Positions 36,927 to 45,541 of a stretch of DNA of 64,000 bases are shown piece by piece (position 1 is the stretch's first letter; every line of letters starts with the position of its first letter). A program made the translations under genes and the position numbers. The DNA is from Calothrix sp. FI2-JRJ7 (GTDB lineage: Bacteria > Cyanobacteriota > Cyanobacteriia > Cyanobacteriales > Nostocaceae): positions 186,001 through 250,000 of the forward strand of contig JAHHGX010000091.1 in assembly GCA_019359675.1 (NCBI GenBank), read 5' to 3'. The notes under the pieces were generated by a model. It was not told the DNA's origin. It saw only the letters and a program-made list of their open reading frames with translations, and ran no database searches.

Positions 36927-38726
36927 ATGAGTAATCAAATATATACAACAGATGTATTAGTCGTTGGTGGTGGAACAGGTGGAACCGCAGCAGCAATTAC
37001 TGCTGCAAGACAAGGCGCCAAAGTAGTATTAGTGAGTGAATTTGCTTGGCTGGGGGGTATGCTGACTAGTGCAGGAGTTACGGCGCCTGATGGTAACGAG
37101 CTTGCAGCATTTCAAACTGGTTTATGGGGTGAATTTTTAAGTGAGTTGCGCTTTCGGCAACCTGGAGGATTAGACAATAGTTGGGTTAGCTTTTTTAGTT
37201 ATGAACCACGCATCGGCGCCCAGATATTTGCTGACTGGGTGAATGCATTACCAAATTTACAATGGATTTCTAGATATGTACCTTTAGAGGTACTGCGTCA
37301 AGGTAACTGCGTTACAGGTGTGAAATTTGCAGATTTTACTGTTCATGCCAAAATAACCATCGATGGTACTGAACTTGGTGATTTATTAGCTTTAGGAGAA
37401 ATACCACACCGTTGGGGTTGGGAACTTCAATCAGAGTTTGGTGAAATAAGTGCCCCTATCGAATATAATTCTCTCACTAAAAAATATCCTGTACAGGCGC
37501 CGACTTGGGTAGTAGTCATGCAAGATTTTGGCGACTCTGCTCCGGAAATACCAAAAGCGCCTAATTATGATGAATCGTTATTTATTGGCGCCTGGGATAA
37601 TTATGGTGCAGAGAAGTTTATGAATTATGGGCGCCTGCCAGGAAATCGATTTATGATTAACTGGCCCCAGCAAGGTAATGATTGGGGTGTACAGGCAGGC
37701 AGATTAATCGAATCAGAAGCAAAGCGGCAGGAATTTTTACAGGAATGTTTTTGGCATAGTCAAAATTTTGCCCATTTTATTCAATCACAACTAGGGCGCC
37801 GTTACGGATTGGCGCCAAACGTTTTTCCTGAATGTAGAGACTCCATTAATGGAGTCTCTACATATAACGTAAGAACAAGTTTCGCATTACATCCTTACTA
37901 TCGCGAGAGTCGCCGTTTAATTGGTATAACAACAGTGCGTGAACAAGATATATTACCGAGGAACGGTGCTAATGCAGCACCGTTACATAAAGATGCAATT
38001 GCCATAGGTAACTACGCTAATGACCATCATTATCCTGGTATAGAGTTTCCTTTACAACCCAAATCGATTCGCTGGGGTGGACGTTGGACTGGAACACCCT
38101 TCACTATTCCTTATCGTTGTTTGGTAAGTGAGTACATTGATGGTTTTTTTGTCTGTGAAAAAAATATATCAGTATCTCATATTGCTTCTGGTGCCACTCG
38201 GCTCCAACCTGTCGTTATGAATATTGGTCAAGCTGTAGGTATGGCAGCACATTTATGTATCGAATATAATCAATTGCCGCAGTATTTACCCGTAGATAAA
38301 TTGCAAGCTGCCTTAATCGAAAATTCACATTTACCTGCTTTAATTGTGCCATTTTTTAACTTAATCCTTGAACATTCTGAATGGTTAAAATGGCAAAAAT
38401 ATTATACAGCCAATCATACAGCTTATCCAACCACTGGCATTTGTCCCAATCTTGATATATCCCAGTATTTAGACTTACATAAAAATTCAGTAAACTCACG
38501 TATAAATATCTCATGTATTGGAACTTTTCATTTTTATGGTCAGCAAGATTACGCATTTACCGTTTTAACACCGTCTGAATACGAAGGACAAACTTGGCAG
38601 CTTGTGACTTTACATCCACATATTGATTCGACACTTAAAAAGCTTGTAAACGGTGAGCAACTTCAGCTTCACGGGCGTTATAACTCAGCAGGTAACTGGT
38701 TACTAGTAGAACATATAGAAAAATAA
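36927..38726 (+). CDS. FAD-dependent oxidoreductase (PF12831 type) with an in-frame palindromic insert
   Basis: 599 residues. The FAD motif DVLVVGGGTGGTAAAITAAR is followed by VLVSEFAWLGGMLTSAGVTA, a characteristic of the FAD_oxidored (PF12831) group. Later ATRLQPVVMNIGQAVGMAA is the second FAD-contact motif. A C-terminal 100-residue extension may be a beta domain. At 37833-37862 a perfect 30-base palindrome adds ten codons (part of ECRDSINGVSTYN) just before the conserved YYRESRRLIG segment without breaking the frame. The substrate is unknown. It stops 105 bases before patX. Confidence 0.88.
   Translation: MSNQIYTTDVLVVGGGTGGTAAAITAARQGAKVVLVSEFAWLGGMLTSAGVTAPDGNELAAFQTGLWGEFLSELRFRQPGGLDNSWVSFFSYEPRIGAQIFADWVNALPNLQWISRYVPLEVLRQGNCVTGVKFADFTVHAKITIDGTELGDLLALGEIPHRWGWELQSEFGEISAPIEYNSLTKKYPVQAPTWVVVMQDFGDSAPEIPKAPNYDESLFIGAWDNYGAEKFMNYGRLPGNRFMINWPQQGNDWGVQAGRLIESEAKRQEFLQECFWHSQNFAHFIQSQLGRRYGLAPNVFPECRDSINGVSTYNVRTSFALHPYYRESRRLIGITTVREQDILPRNGANAAPLHKDAIAIGNYANDHHYPGIEFPLQPKSIRWGGRWTGTPFTIPYRCLVSEYIDGFFVCEKNISVSHIASGATRLQPVVMNIGQAVGMAAHLCIEYNQLPQYLPVDKLQAALIENSHLPALIVPFFNLILEHSEWLKWQKYYTANHTAYPTTGICPNLDISQYLDLHKNSVNSRINISCIGTFHFYGQQDYAFTVLTPSEYEGQTWQLVTLHPHIDSTLKKLVNGEQLQLHGRYNSAGNWLLVEHIEK
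37833..37862. repeat. Perfect 30-base palindrome inside a coding sequence
   Basis: TGTAGAGACTCC, ATTAAT, GGAGTCTCTACA: every base pairs with its mirror. It belongs to the TAGAGAC palindrome family found between genes at 9740, 40954, 48737 and 54114. Its length is divisible by three, so the oxidoreductase frame survives. Confidence 0.92.
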
Positions 38727-38742
38727 CAAGTATTTTGTCAAA

Positions 38743-38756
38743 GTAAAAAACAATAC
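38743..38756 (+). promoter_or_regulatory. NtcA-type binding site upstream of patX
   Basis: GTA-AAAAACAA-TAC is a perfect match to the NtcA consensus GTA-N8-TAC and lies 76 bases upstream of the patX ATG (38832) and 14 bases upstream of the TCCGGA box. NtcA is the cyanobacterial nitrogen-control activator. The same arrangement, NtcA site then DIF1 motif, is what I recall as described for patX genes of heterocyst formers. Confidence 0.75.
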
Positions 38757-38769
38757 TTTTTCCGAATCA

Positions 38770-38775
38770 TCCGGA
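38770..38775 (+). promoter_or_regulatory. DIF1-type TCCGGA box (-35 region) of patX
   Basis: TCCGGA is the DIF1 hexamer associated in Anabaena with promoters induced in differentiating heterocysts. It ends 56 bases before the patX ATG. A plausible -10 (TAAGTACT, near 38791) lies about 16 bases downstream, giving a start of transcription about 30 bases before the ATG. The hexamer alone could occur by chance; position and context support it. Confidence 0.7.
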
Positions 38776-38831
38776 TGCACTAAATAAAACTAAGTACTAG
38801 TGGATGGAGAGTTCTAAAATAAACATCTGCT

Positions 38832-39050
38832 ATGCGTACTGTCATCTCACTTTTGGTAACAACATTTTTCTTCGGGTCTCTATCGTTAGAGTGCCAAAAC
38901 AACTTGCACTCTGAGTCCGTTACTCCAGTCACAATAGCCTCAAGAGCTTCATCAAAAGGGAGACCCAAGCAACCACAACCATTTCCTCATCGTGGTAGTG
39001 GGCGCCGAAGCTTTACAGAATACTTACTCAGCACTTTTCCTGCTGTCTAA
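38832..39050 (+). CDS. patX: PatX: RGSGR-containing heterocyst-inhibitor precursor
   Basis: 72 residues. A hydrophobic N-terminal segment with a basic start (MRTVISLLVTTFFFGSLSLE) looks like an export signal. A polar Ser/Thr/Pro/Lys-rich linker follows, then PHRGSGRRSFTEYL with RGSGR at residues 54-58. RGSGR is the pentapeptide by which PatS-type signals bind and inhibit HetR. Hydrophobic N-terminus plus HRGSGR with a short tail is the PatX pattern, as distinct from PatS, where the motif is at the C-terminus of a tiny protein. Upstream NtcA and DIF1 motifs (38743 and 38770) match the promoter expected of patX. The peptide is probably exported or processed and moves between cells to restrain differentiation. 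It is monocistronic with a weak ribosome site. Confidence 0.88.
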   Translation: MRTVISLLVTTFFFGSLSLECQNNLHSESVTPVTIASRASSKGRPKQPQPFPHRGSGRRSFTEYLLSTFPAV

Positions 39051-40157
39051 GTCGTAGCATCAAGTGTACTTAATAATTTCATATCGTGTTGTAGCATTAG
39101 ATGCACGCTAAAAATATACAAGCATGTTAAAATTAACACTGCTAATACTAGCTACGTTAAAACAATAAAAGAATAAACACATAGGTTACTTACGCAATAG
39201 CTCGATATAATTCTGAGCAATATGTGATTTGTTAATCTTATGAACATATAACGTCGGAATGGCACCGACAATATCAAAGCGCGTATTACTCGCAAGTATA
39301 TTGCACTTCACTACAACACGAGTTGAGTTAACGAAACTGCATCAATACCGCTACAAATTAGTTCACACCAAAATATTTAGATTTTTAGGGCTAACCGAAA
39401 TATAAGCAATTCAAGTTGATTGCCACTAAGGGACTTAAATAAAAAAATATCCACTCATTTCTTGTGGGGTGGGCTTTAAGAATGCCCCGCCTGGATATGA
39501 AACGGGCAAGGATGCCCATTGCACAATTGCCCATTCTACAATTGCCTATTCCACAATTGCCCAACAACGCTTTAGTCTGGCAGCCTACTGCTGGACTAAA
39601 TCGCATATATATTTGGATTACATCATCGTCCAGCAGATGTCCATATCCAAAATAAATGCTATTTTGGATAAGTTTTAATATAGCAAGCAATATAAACGTA
39701 AACAATTTACGTGACTAAAAAATATAAGTAACTATTTATACTAAAATATATTTGTGTATACCCTATATAAGGTTTCACATTAAGAAATCATTAATAAATA
39801 TTATTTTATTACATTCATACGGTGATAATGCCTGTAACATGATATTATCAAGCATGTAGCTTGATTTTTTATTGTTGTAAAGAAAATAAAATATTTTTAT
39901 GTAAAAAAAGAATTAAAATTTTTGTGTTTTTTGCGACAGTTACAGTAATTTAGCGAAAAAATAGTCAAAAATAAAGAAAATATAAAATTATCACGTTATG
40001 TTAATCAATGTGTCTGTTGTAGCTCCAGTAAGATTGACTTAGTAGTTTTGGCGCCTGCGAGTCAATTGGAGCGAAGGCTGCTCGTAACTGCTATAGTTAC
40101 ACCATTGCCGTTTGCTCATAGTGAAAAAATATACGCCTAGGAGCGTCAATCAAGATT
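39051..40157. other. Long AT-rich intergenic region, 1.1 kb
   Basis: No credible gene. A cluster of short repeats at 39465-39570 includes GTGGGGTGGGC...GCCCCGCC, ACGGGCAAGGATGCCCAT and three tandem copies of ACAATTGCC(C/T)A at 16-base spacing. The stretch 39700-40010 is extremely AT-rich and probably contains the promoter of the NYN gene. A 41-codon frame on the complementary strand (39197-39322) ending IVGAIPTLYVHKIN and onward may be a relic but is too weak to call. Confidence 0.5.
39465..39572. repeat. Cluster of GGGC palindromes and ACAATTGCCC tandem units
   Basis: Two palindromic GGGC-type repeats (39465-39520) run directly into CACAATTGCCCATTCT, ACAATTGCCTATTCC, ACAATTGCCC, a decaying tandem array of three 15-16 base units. 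Confidence 0.65.
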
Positions 40158-40919
40158 ATGCAGCTGCTTCCACAACCTCGGAATAATAAAAAGTTATCTT
40201 TGAAAATACAGTCAACCGTGCAGCAAATAACGCCTTATTCAGAGATTGAATCAAAAATTGAGAGTCATGCAGAGATTACAAGTAATATAAAGCATGAAGT
40301 TGGTTACCCAAAAGTTCGCGCAGCGTCGGCTATGGAAGATTCGATTATGTCTGGAATTATCGGACTGAATAATGCTGAGAATTTTCCAGCAGTATTGAGA
40401 CGCGAGCGTCGCATGTCTAGGTCAAGCGGTTCGGCAAGTGAAGAAAAGGTAGCAATATTTATAGATGGGGCAAACCTATTTTACGCGGCAATGCACCTCA
40501 ATTTAGAAATTGACTATACCAAGCTTCTGCGTTGTCTAGTTAAACAGCGTCAGCTTTTACGCGCTTATTTTTACACCCCAGTTGATAATGGCAATGAGAA
40601 GCAGCAAGGGTTTTTATTATGGATGCGCCGGAACGGGTATCGTGTATTCACAAAGGACTTAGTGTATCTTCCTGATGGCTCCAAAAAAGCCAACATGGAC
40701 GTAGAAATAACAGTAGATATGCTGACATTGGCTAGATATTGCGACACCTTAATTTTGTTAAGTGGTGATGGTGATTTAGCTTATGCAGTCAACGCTGTTG
40801 CATACCAAGGCGTACAGGTAGAAGTAGTAAGTTTAAGTTCTATGACAAGCGAAAGTTTAATTGATGTCGCTGATAGTTATGTTGATTTAGAGCAACTGCG
40901 AGAAGAAATTCAAAAATAA
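40158..40919 (+). CDS. NYN domain protein, LabA-like (DUF88)
   Basis: 253 residues. An N-terminal extension of about 95 residues without recognised domain is followed by a NYN/PIN-like nuclease fold: VAIFIDGANLFYAAMHL (first Asp of the site), KKANMDVEITVDMLTLARYC and LILLSGDGDLAYAVNAVAYQ with the second acidic cluster. The closest named group is LabA/LabA-like proteins, known in Synechococcus for negative feedback on circadian output and in other bacteria as RNA-processing NYN proteins. The acidic residues are conserved, so RNase activity is possible. It converges with the phytochrome-cluster kinase gene. Confidence 0.9.
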   Translation: MQLLPQPRNNKKLSLKIQSTVQQITPYSEIESKIESHAEITSNIKHEVGYPKVRAASAMEDSIMSGIIGLNNAENFPAVLRRERRMSRSSGSASEEKVAIFIDGANLFYAAMHLNLEIDYTKLLRCLVKQRQLLRAYFYTPVDNGNEKQQGFLLWMRRNGYRVFTKDLVYLPDGSKKANMDVEITVDMLTLARYCDTLILLSGDGDLAYAVNAVAYQGVQVEVVSLSSMTSESLIDVADSYVDLEQLREEIQK

Positions 40920-40953
40920 TAAAATTAATATAATGTAATATATTGTATTGTGT

Positions 40954-40983
40954 TGTAGAGACGTTACATGTTTAGTCTCTACA
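40954..40983. repeat. TGTAGAGAC..GTCTCTACA palindrome between convergent genes
   Basis: A 30-base inverted repeat with imperfect centre (ACGTTACATGTTTA), 34 bases after the NYN stop and 23 bases before the stop of the opposing kinase. It could end both transcripts. Confidence 0.75.
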
Positions 40984-41006
40984 GTATCATTGTGGGCTAA
41001 TTTCGA

Positions 41007-42650
41007 CTAATTTCGACGTTTCGGCAGACGAACAGTAACCACAGTGCCTTGTTCGACATGACTGTCAAGGCTAATACTGCCCTCATGCAATTCAACGCAA
41101 GCTTTGGCAATAAATAATCCTAAACCTGTACCTGGAATTGTATCAACGTTACTAGCACGGCTAAAAGATTGGAACAAGTTATCTAGCTCTCTAGGAGGAA
41201 TGCCAATACCTTCATCTTTAACATGAAATATTATTTCGGTCTCTTTATCTATTAGATGAAACTCAATATTTCCCCCATCGGGAGAATATTTAATCGCATT
41301 TGATACTAAATTTGTAAATATTTGTCGTAATAGTCCTTTATCTCCCCAAAACAAATGACCTTTACCAGTAACTTTAAAAATTAACTCGTGAGCATCAGTT
41401 ACCACTAAACGCTGCTGTTCCATCAAATCGGAAAAGAAATGCATCAAGTCGAGCGGCGTCGGTTTAAACTTGGTTTTATCGAGTTCAATTTGGTTAACTA
41501 GCAGCATGTCATCAACGAGCTTTGACAAATGTCGAGCTTTTTGCTCAATAATTTCCAAAAAACGCTGTTGCTTTAGTATATCTAACTTTTCACCATGCTT
41601 ATGAAGTGTTGACGCAGCCGCCAAAACTGAAGCTAAAGGCGTTCGATATTCATGAGAAACTGTAGTAATAAACTGTGACTTAAAGCTATTCAACTGCTTT
41701 TCTTTTGCAAGTGATGCCTGAGTTTGAGCTAATAATTCAGCTTGCTGAATTGCAATTGCTAACTGCACTGAAACTTCGCTGAGAATTTCCACCTCATCTG
41801 GTTGCCAAAATCTCTCTTCCTCATTGTGATGAGCAACTAACAAACCCCACAACTTGGCATTGTGACTTAAATTTATGGGGATTACTAAATTCGCCTGTGT
41901 TTTGTCGTTCTTTTGTACTAAATCATGCGGATGCCTCATTCCTGCAGCATAAATATTGCTAATCGCACCCTGACATTGCCAATGATGATGGTTACCTTCG
42001 GTATCAACTTTGTCACAACTGCCAAATAATTGAGCATGAGGTATTGTAGATACCGTAGATGATGCAATCATATTCGTAATATGATCTACTGAAAAATCTG
42101 GGACAAACTGATATACTGCTACACTACAGCGAAGTAACTGGTGTACCTCTGCAACTGCCGTAGACAAAATTTGCTTTAAGTCAAGTGATTTACGAATTCT
42201 TAGCGCTGTTGTTGCTATCAAGCGCTGCCGTTCAAGAGTTTTATTTAACTGCGCTTGCAGGTGCGATTGCTTAATTGCATTTCTAACCGCTAACTGCAAT
42301 ACATCCGATTTTAAATTGTTTTTGACTAAATAATCTTGTACGCCAAGCTTCATTGCCTGCACTGCTAACACTTCGTCCCCATGACCAGTCAGCATAATTA
42401 CGCAAGGTCTATTATTAACTGTTTGAGAGGCAAGAAGTTGAAAAAACTCAAACCCGCTCATTTCTGGCAAACAGAAATCAAGCAGAACAACATCGAATTG
42501 CATCTGCTGCCACAGCGTCAAACCAGTTTCCGCAGAATCTGCCTCCACAATCTCATAGTTAAAGTGGGGGTCTTTCAAAAGATATCGGCGATATACTTTT
42601 CGGTCTTCCGTACAATCGTCAACGATTAGAAGCGTCCTATTATCTGTCAT
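41007..42650 (-). CDS. REC-GAF-histidine kinase, last gene of the phytochrome cluster
   Basis: 547 residues from the ATG at 42648-42650; an in-frame start 30 bases upstream adds ten unlikely residues. The receiver domain has DD at 11-12, Asp58 in LLDFCLPEMSG and Lys110. The GAF domain (about 145-310) is of the phytochrome/cyanobacteriochrome type: VAVYQFVPDFSVDHI, ISNIYAAGMRHPHDL, ANLVIPINLSHNAKLWGLLV. At the place of the bilin-binding Cys there is Pro241 (HPH instead of PCH), so normal chromophore attachment is not expected. HisKA has VSHEYRTPLAS (His333); HATPase has NLVSNAIKYSP and GTGLGLFIAK. It lies 146 bases downstream of the Rcp1-like gene. Confidence 0.93.
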   Translation of the reverse strand: MTDNRTLLIVDDCTEDRKVYRRYLLKDPHFNYEIVEADSAETGLTLWQQMQFDVVLLDFCLPEMSGFEFFQLLASQTVNNRPCVIMLTGHGDEVLAVQAMKLGVQDYLVKNNLKSDVLQLAVRNAIKQSHLQAQLNKTLERQRLIATTALRIRKSLDLKQILSTAVAEVHQLLRCSVAVYQFVPDFSVDHITNMIASSTVSTIPHAQLFGSCDKVDTEGNHHHWQCQGAISNIYAAGMRHPHDLVQKNDKTQANLVIPINLSHNAKLWGLLVAHHNEEERFWQPDEVEILSEVSVQLAIAIQQAELLAQTQASLAKEKQLNSFKSQFITTVSHEYRTPLASVLAAASTLHKHGEKLDILKQQRFLEIIEQKARHLSKLVDDMLLVNQIELDKTKFKPTPLDLMHFFSDLMEQQRLVVTDAHELIFKVTGKGHLFWGDKGLLRQIFTNLVSNAIKYSPDGGNIEFHLIDKETEIIFHVKDEGIGIPPRELDNLFQSFSRASNVDTIPGTGLGLFIAKACVELHEGSISLDSHVEQGTVVTVRLPKRRN

Positions 42651-42796
42651 ACCAGTAACAAGGAGACATCTATCTCCCAAAATTTTTTATAGATTGCACT
42701 ATATTTGAAACAATTATAAATAAATTATAAAGAAAATATACGTATATTATCTATATAATAGTCATTACTTATAAATTCTTAATATTTATTAGCTTT

Positions 42797-43249
42797 TTAG
42801 TATTTTATCATTGGCGCCACATTAGCCTCCAGCCAGTAGTTGACAAACGCGCGCATAATATTGTGAAGCTCTTTGTAATCCATAGGTTTGATTAAATAAC
42901 CGTTGGCGCCTTTTTGGTAGCATAGTTCGATATCTTCGGGGTTAGATGATGTGGTAAATACAACTATGGGAATTTCTCTAAACGTTATATCCTGCTTGAT
43001 TCGTTCAAGAACATAACGCCCATCGACCCCAGGTAAATTCAAGTCTAAGAGAATAACCGATGGTCTAGGCGCCTTTCTTGGGTTGTCATAAGCACCCTTA
43101 TGGTAAAGATAGTTCAATAACTCATCTCCATCGCTACAGCGATATATTGGATTTTTGACTTCAAAACGCTGCATCAAGCGTTGCAACATTCTAAAGTCTT
43201 CGTTGCTGTCTTCTACGACAAGCAAGGGTTCTTGAACTGCATCTATCAT
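42797..43249 (-). CDS. Rcp1-like single-domain response regulator
   Basis: 150 residues. It is a stand-alone receiver of the phytochrome-partner (Rcp1) type with the extended C-terminal helix used for dimerisation. Acidic residues are Glu13-Asp14, the phospho-acceptor is Asp69 in ILLDLNLPGVDG, Thr near 99-100 lies in VVFTTSSNPED, and Lys121 is in LIKPMDYKEL. It is located 45 bases after the phytochrome stop, the usual cph1-rcp1 order, so it should take phosphate from the phytochrome kinase. Confidence 0.93.
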   Translation of the reverse strand: MIDAVQEPLLVVEDSNEDFRMLQRLMQRFEVKNPIYRCSDGDELLNYLYHKGAYDNPRKAPRPSVILLDLNLPGVDGRYVLERIKQDITFREIPIVVFTTSSNPEDIELCYQKGANGYLIKPMDYKELHNIMRAFVNYWLEANVAPMIKY

Positions 43250-43294
43250 GAGTTATAAATGTAAATAAACTTTTTTAAAGAAATATTATTCATT

Positions 43295-45535
43295 TTATAA
43301 TATAAACAAAAATGTCGAACCGTGACCATAGGTAGATTCTACCCAAATTTTGCCTCCATGACGCTGCACAATTTTTTTGGCGATTGCTAAACCGGCGCCA
43401 GTACCACCACCATACTTTTCTCTAGGGTGAAGACGCTTAAATAAACGGAAAATAATTTCTTGGTGATGGGGTTGAATACCAATACCGTTATCTCGAACGT
43501 AGAACACAGGAGATACTGTATCGTTTTTCTGAATTTGCCCTTCAAGATAACCAATCTCAACCCATTTTTGTGGTTGCTCGTTATATTTGAAGGCATTGCT
43601 AATCAAGTTAGTAAATAAATCGTTGATTAAAATTTGGTCGCATTCTATAACAGGAAGATGTTGGGGTATACGAATCTCAAAATTATCTCCCGGGCGACTT
43701 GCGCGAAACATGCCTATAACATTATTAAGTAAATCATTCAAATCAACAAATTCTTTTCTTAATTCGGCTTGACCTAACTGAGATAACCGCAGCAACACGT
43801 CAATTAGCATATCCATGCGTTGAGTTAAGGAAATTAAGGTATTTAAATAATCTAATCCTTCCGCATCAAATAAATGAGCATAATCTTCAATCAGAATATT
43901 AGAGTAATTATGAATACCTCGTAATGGTTCTTTAAGGTCATGAGAAGCTACATAAGCAAACGAGTCGAGTTCTTGGTTACTGCGCTGAAGTTCCAAGTTT
44001 ATTTTTGCTAATTCATCTGTCTTGTTTAAAACAATTCCAACTATCGCATTCCTCAAGTCAATGGCACTATCAAGCTCACATTGCATCCAAGGTAGCGAAG
44101 TTAAACGCACTATTCCTTTCCATACTTCAAACGATTTACGTGGCGATAGTTTTAAACTACCATCAGCAGCAAATTCATATAAAGCATTTGGGGCGCCTGC
44201 CCAGTTTACAGTTTGTATAACTTCAGGTCGAAACCAAAGGATATAATAGCGACGAATACGAGAAATTCGTAGTACAAGTAAGCCACTGGCAAAATCTTTA
44301 AAAGCTTCAGCATCTGGATAAATTTTGGGAAGCGAGTCAGTGGAAAATAAATCTTCATTAATTGTATTTTGACACCACTCAATCAGTTTATGAACCTCTT
44401 TCAAACTAGGTGTGGCGCCAATTAAAGTAATTTCATCATCAAAACAAACTGCACAACCGTTGGCACTAACAACATCAAGCAAACGAAGTTGAGGGTGAAT
44501 TAATGCGTCAATAAAATTATCAGCACTCGATATAGTCGCAAGAAATTGTGATTGTAGTGACTTAAGCTTATTTTTATAATCGAATTCTTGAGTAACAATT
44601 TTGTTGCCTAATTCAAGTGAAACAATTTGTCCGAGAAATGCACATGCTGTTCTAACTTCCGAAGTCAAATATTTGGGATTTGAATTGTGACATGTAATTA
44701 ATCCCCAAAGCTTTTGGTCATAAATAAGTGGAATTACAAAAAGCGCACTCACACCCATATTTTGATGATACTCAATGCAACAATTATCAATGCTGCGTAA
44801 TATTGCATTTGATAAATCAAGAGGTTGTGAGGTGTGGGGATTATCTCGTGGAATCAACTTACTTTGCTGGGCATTAAGATTTGGGATATAGCGTAACGAA
44901 CAGCGTTTGTATAATCTTCTTGCAGGTTCGGGTATATCGCTCTCAGGATAATGCAGTCCTAAATATGATATTAATTCTTGATGTTTTGCTTCAGCTACGA
45001 CTGAACCAGCACCAGACTCATCAAACCTATATATCAGTACCCGCTCAAATTGAGTAAGATTTCGTAATTTTGAAACAACTAAATCTAAAAAATCACTTAA
45101 TTTACATGTTTGCTGAATTTGTGATATAACATCACCTATCAAAGAACGGAAATTCAAAAAACTCATTTCGGTTTTTGAAAATGTCGGCTCTAATTCCAGG
45201 ATGATAGTTGTCTCATTTTTATGAATCGTAGCATCAAAATATTTTTCCTCATTTGCTGTATTCAGTCTTACTTTTAAAAAGTTAAAGCTAGTTGGTGTCT
45301 GTGATGTTGATGTAAGTAAATCTTGAAGCGCTTGAATATATTCGGCGCCTAATAAAGTAGATAATGGTTGGTTAAGTAAGTCTTCTGGTCTTAAATTTAA
45401 GTAATCTTCGACGTTCTCACTAACTTGTAAAATCGAGAGCGACAACGAAAGTGCAATTAAAACTCCATGTGGTTGAATTGAGCCAGGTACATGAATGTGG
45501 TTATAGTTTTGTTCATTAAATGTCGTACTCGTCAT
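43295..45535 (-). CDS. Phytochrome (PAS-GAF-PHY-histidine kinase)
   Basis: 746 residues, Cph1 layout. The N-terminal PAS has VPGSIQPHG without the BphP-type N-terminal Cys. GAF has IYRF (Tyr169), YPESDIPEPARRLY with the DIP motif (200-202) and LRSIDNCCIEYHQNMGV; Cys252 aligns with the chromophore Cys of Cph1. The next residue, normally His (CH), is Cys253 here. PHY has the tongue motifs WAG (445-447) and PRKSF (465-469). HisKA is YVASHDLKEPLRG (His532); HATPase has LISNAFKYN and GTGAGLAIAK. A phycocyanobilin-binding red/far-red sensor kinase is expected. It starts 6 bases after the FHA gene and is followed by the Rcp1-like regulator. Confidence 0.93.
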   Translation of the reverse strand: MTSTTFNEQNYNHIHVPGSIQPHGVLIALSLSLSILQVSENVEDYLNLRPEDLLNQPLSTLLGAEYIQALQDLLTSTSQTPTSFNFLKVRLNTANEEKYFDATIHKNETTIILELEPTFSKTEMSFLNFRSLIGDVISQIQQTCKLSDFLDLVVSKLRNLTQFERVLIYRFDESGAGSVVAEAKHQELISYLGLHYPESDIPEPARRLYKRCSLRYIPNLNAQQSKLIPRDNPHTSQPLDLSNAILRSIDNCCIEYHQNMGVSALFVIPLIYDQKLWGLITCHNSNPKYLTSEVRTACAFLGQIVSLELGNKIVTQEFDYKNKLKSLQSQFLATISSADNFIDALIHPQLRLLDVVSANGCAVCFDDEITLIGATPSLKEVHKLIEWCQNTINEDLFSTDSLPKIYPDAEAFKDFASGLLVLRISRIRRYYILWFRPEVIQTVNWAGAPNALYEFAADGSLKLSPRKSFEVWKGIVRLTSLPWMQCELDSAIDLRNAIVGIVLNKTDELAKINLELQRSNQELDSFAYVASHDLKEPLRGIHNYSNILIEDYAHLFDAEGLDYLNTLISLTQRMDMLIDVLLRLSQLGQAELRKEFVDLNDLLNNVIGMFRASRPGDNFEIRIPQHLPVIECDQILINDLFTNLISNAFKYNEQPQKWVEIGYLEGQIQKNDTVSPVFYVRDNGIGIQPHHQEIIFRLFKRLHPREKYGGGTGAGLAIAKKIVQRHGGKIWVESTYGHGSTFLFIL

Positions 45536-45541
45536 GTATAA

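Noticed and set aside
39197-39322. 41-codon minus-strand frame ending KSHIAQNYIELLRK
   Set aside because: Looks somewhat protein-like, but too short, with a GTG start and no ribosome site. Chance open frames of this length are common.
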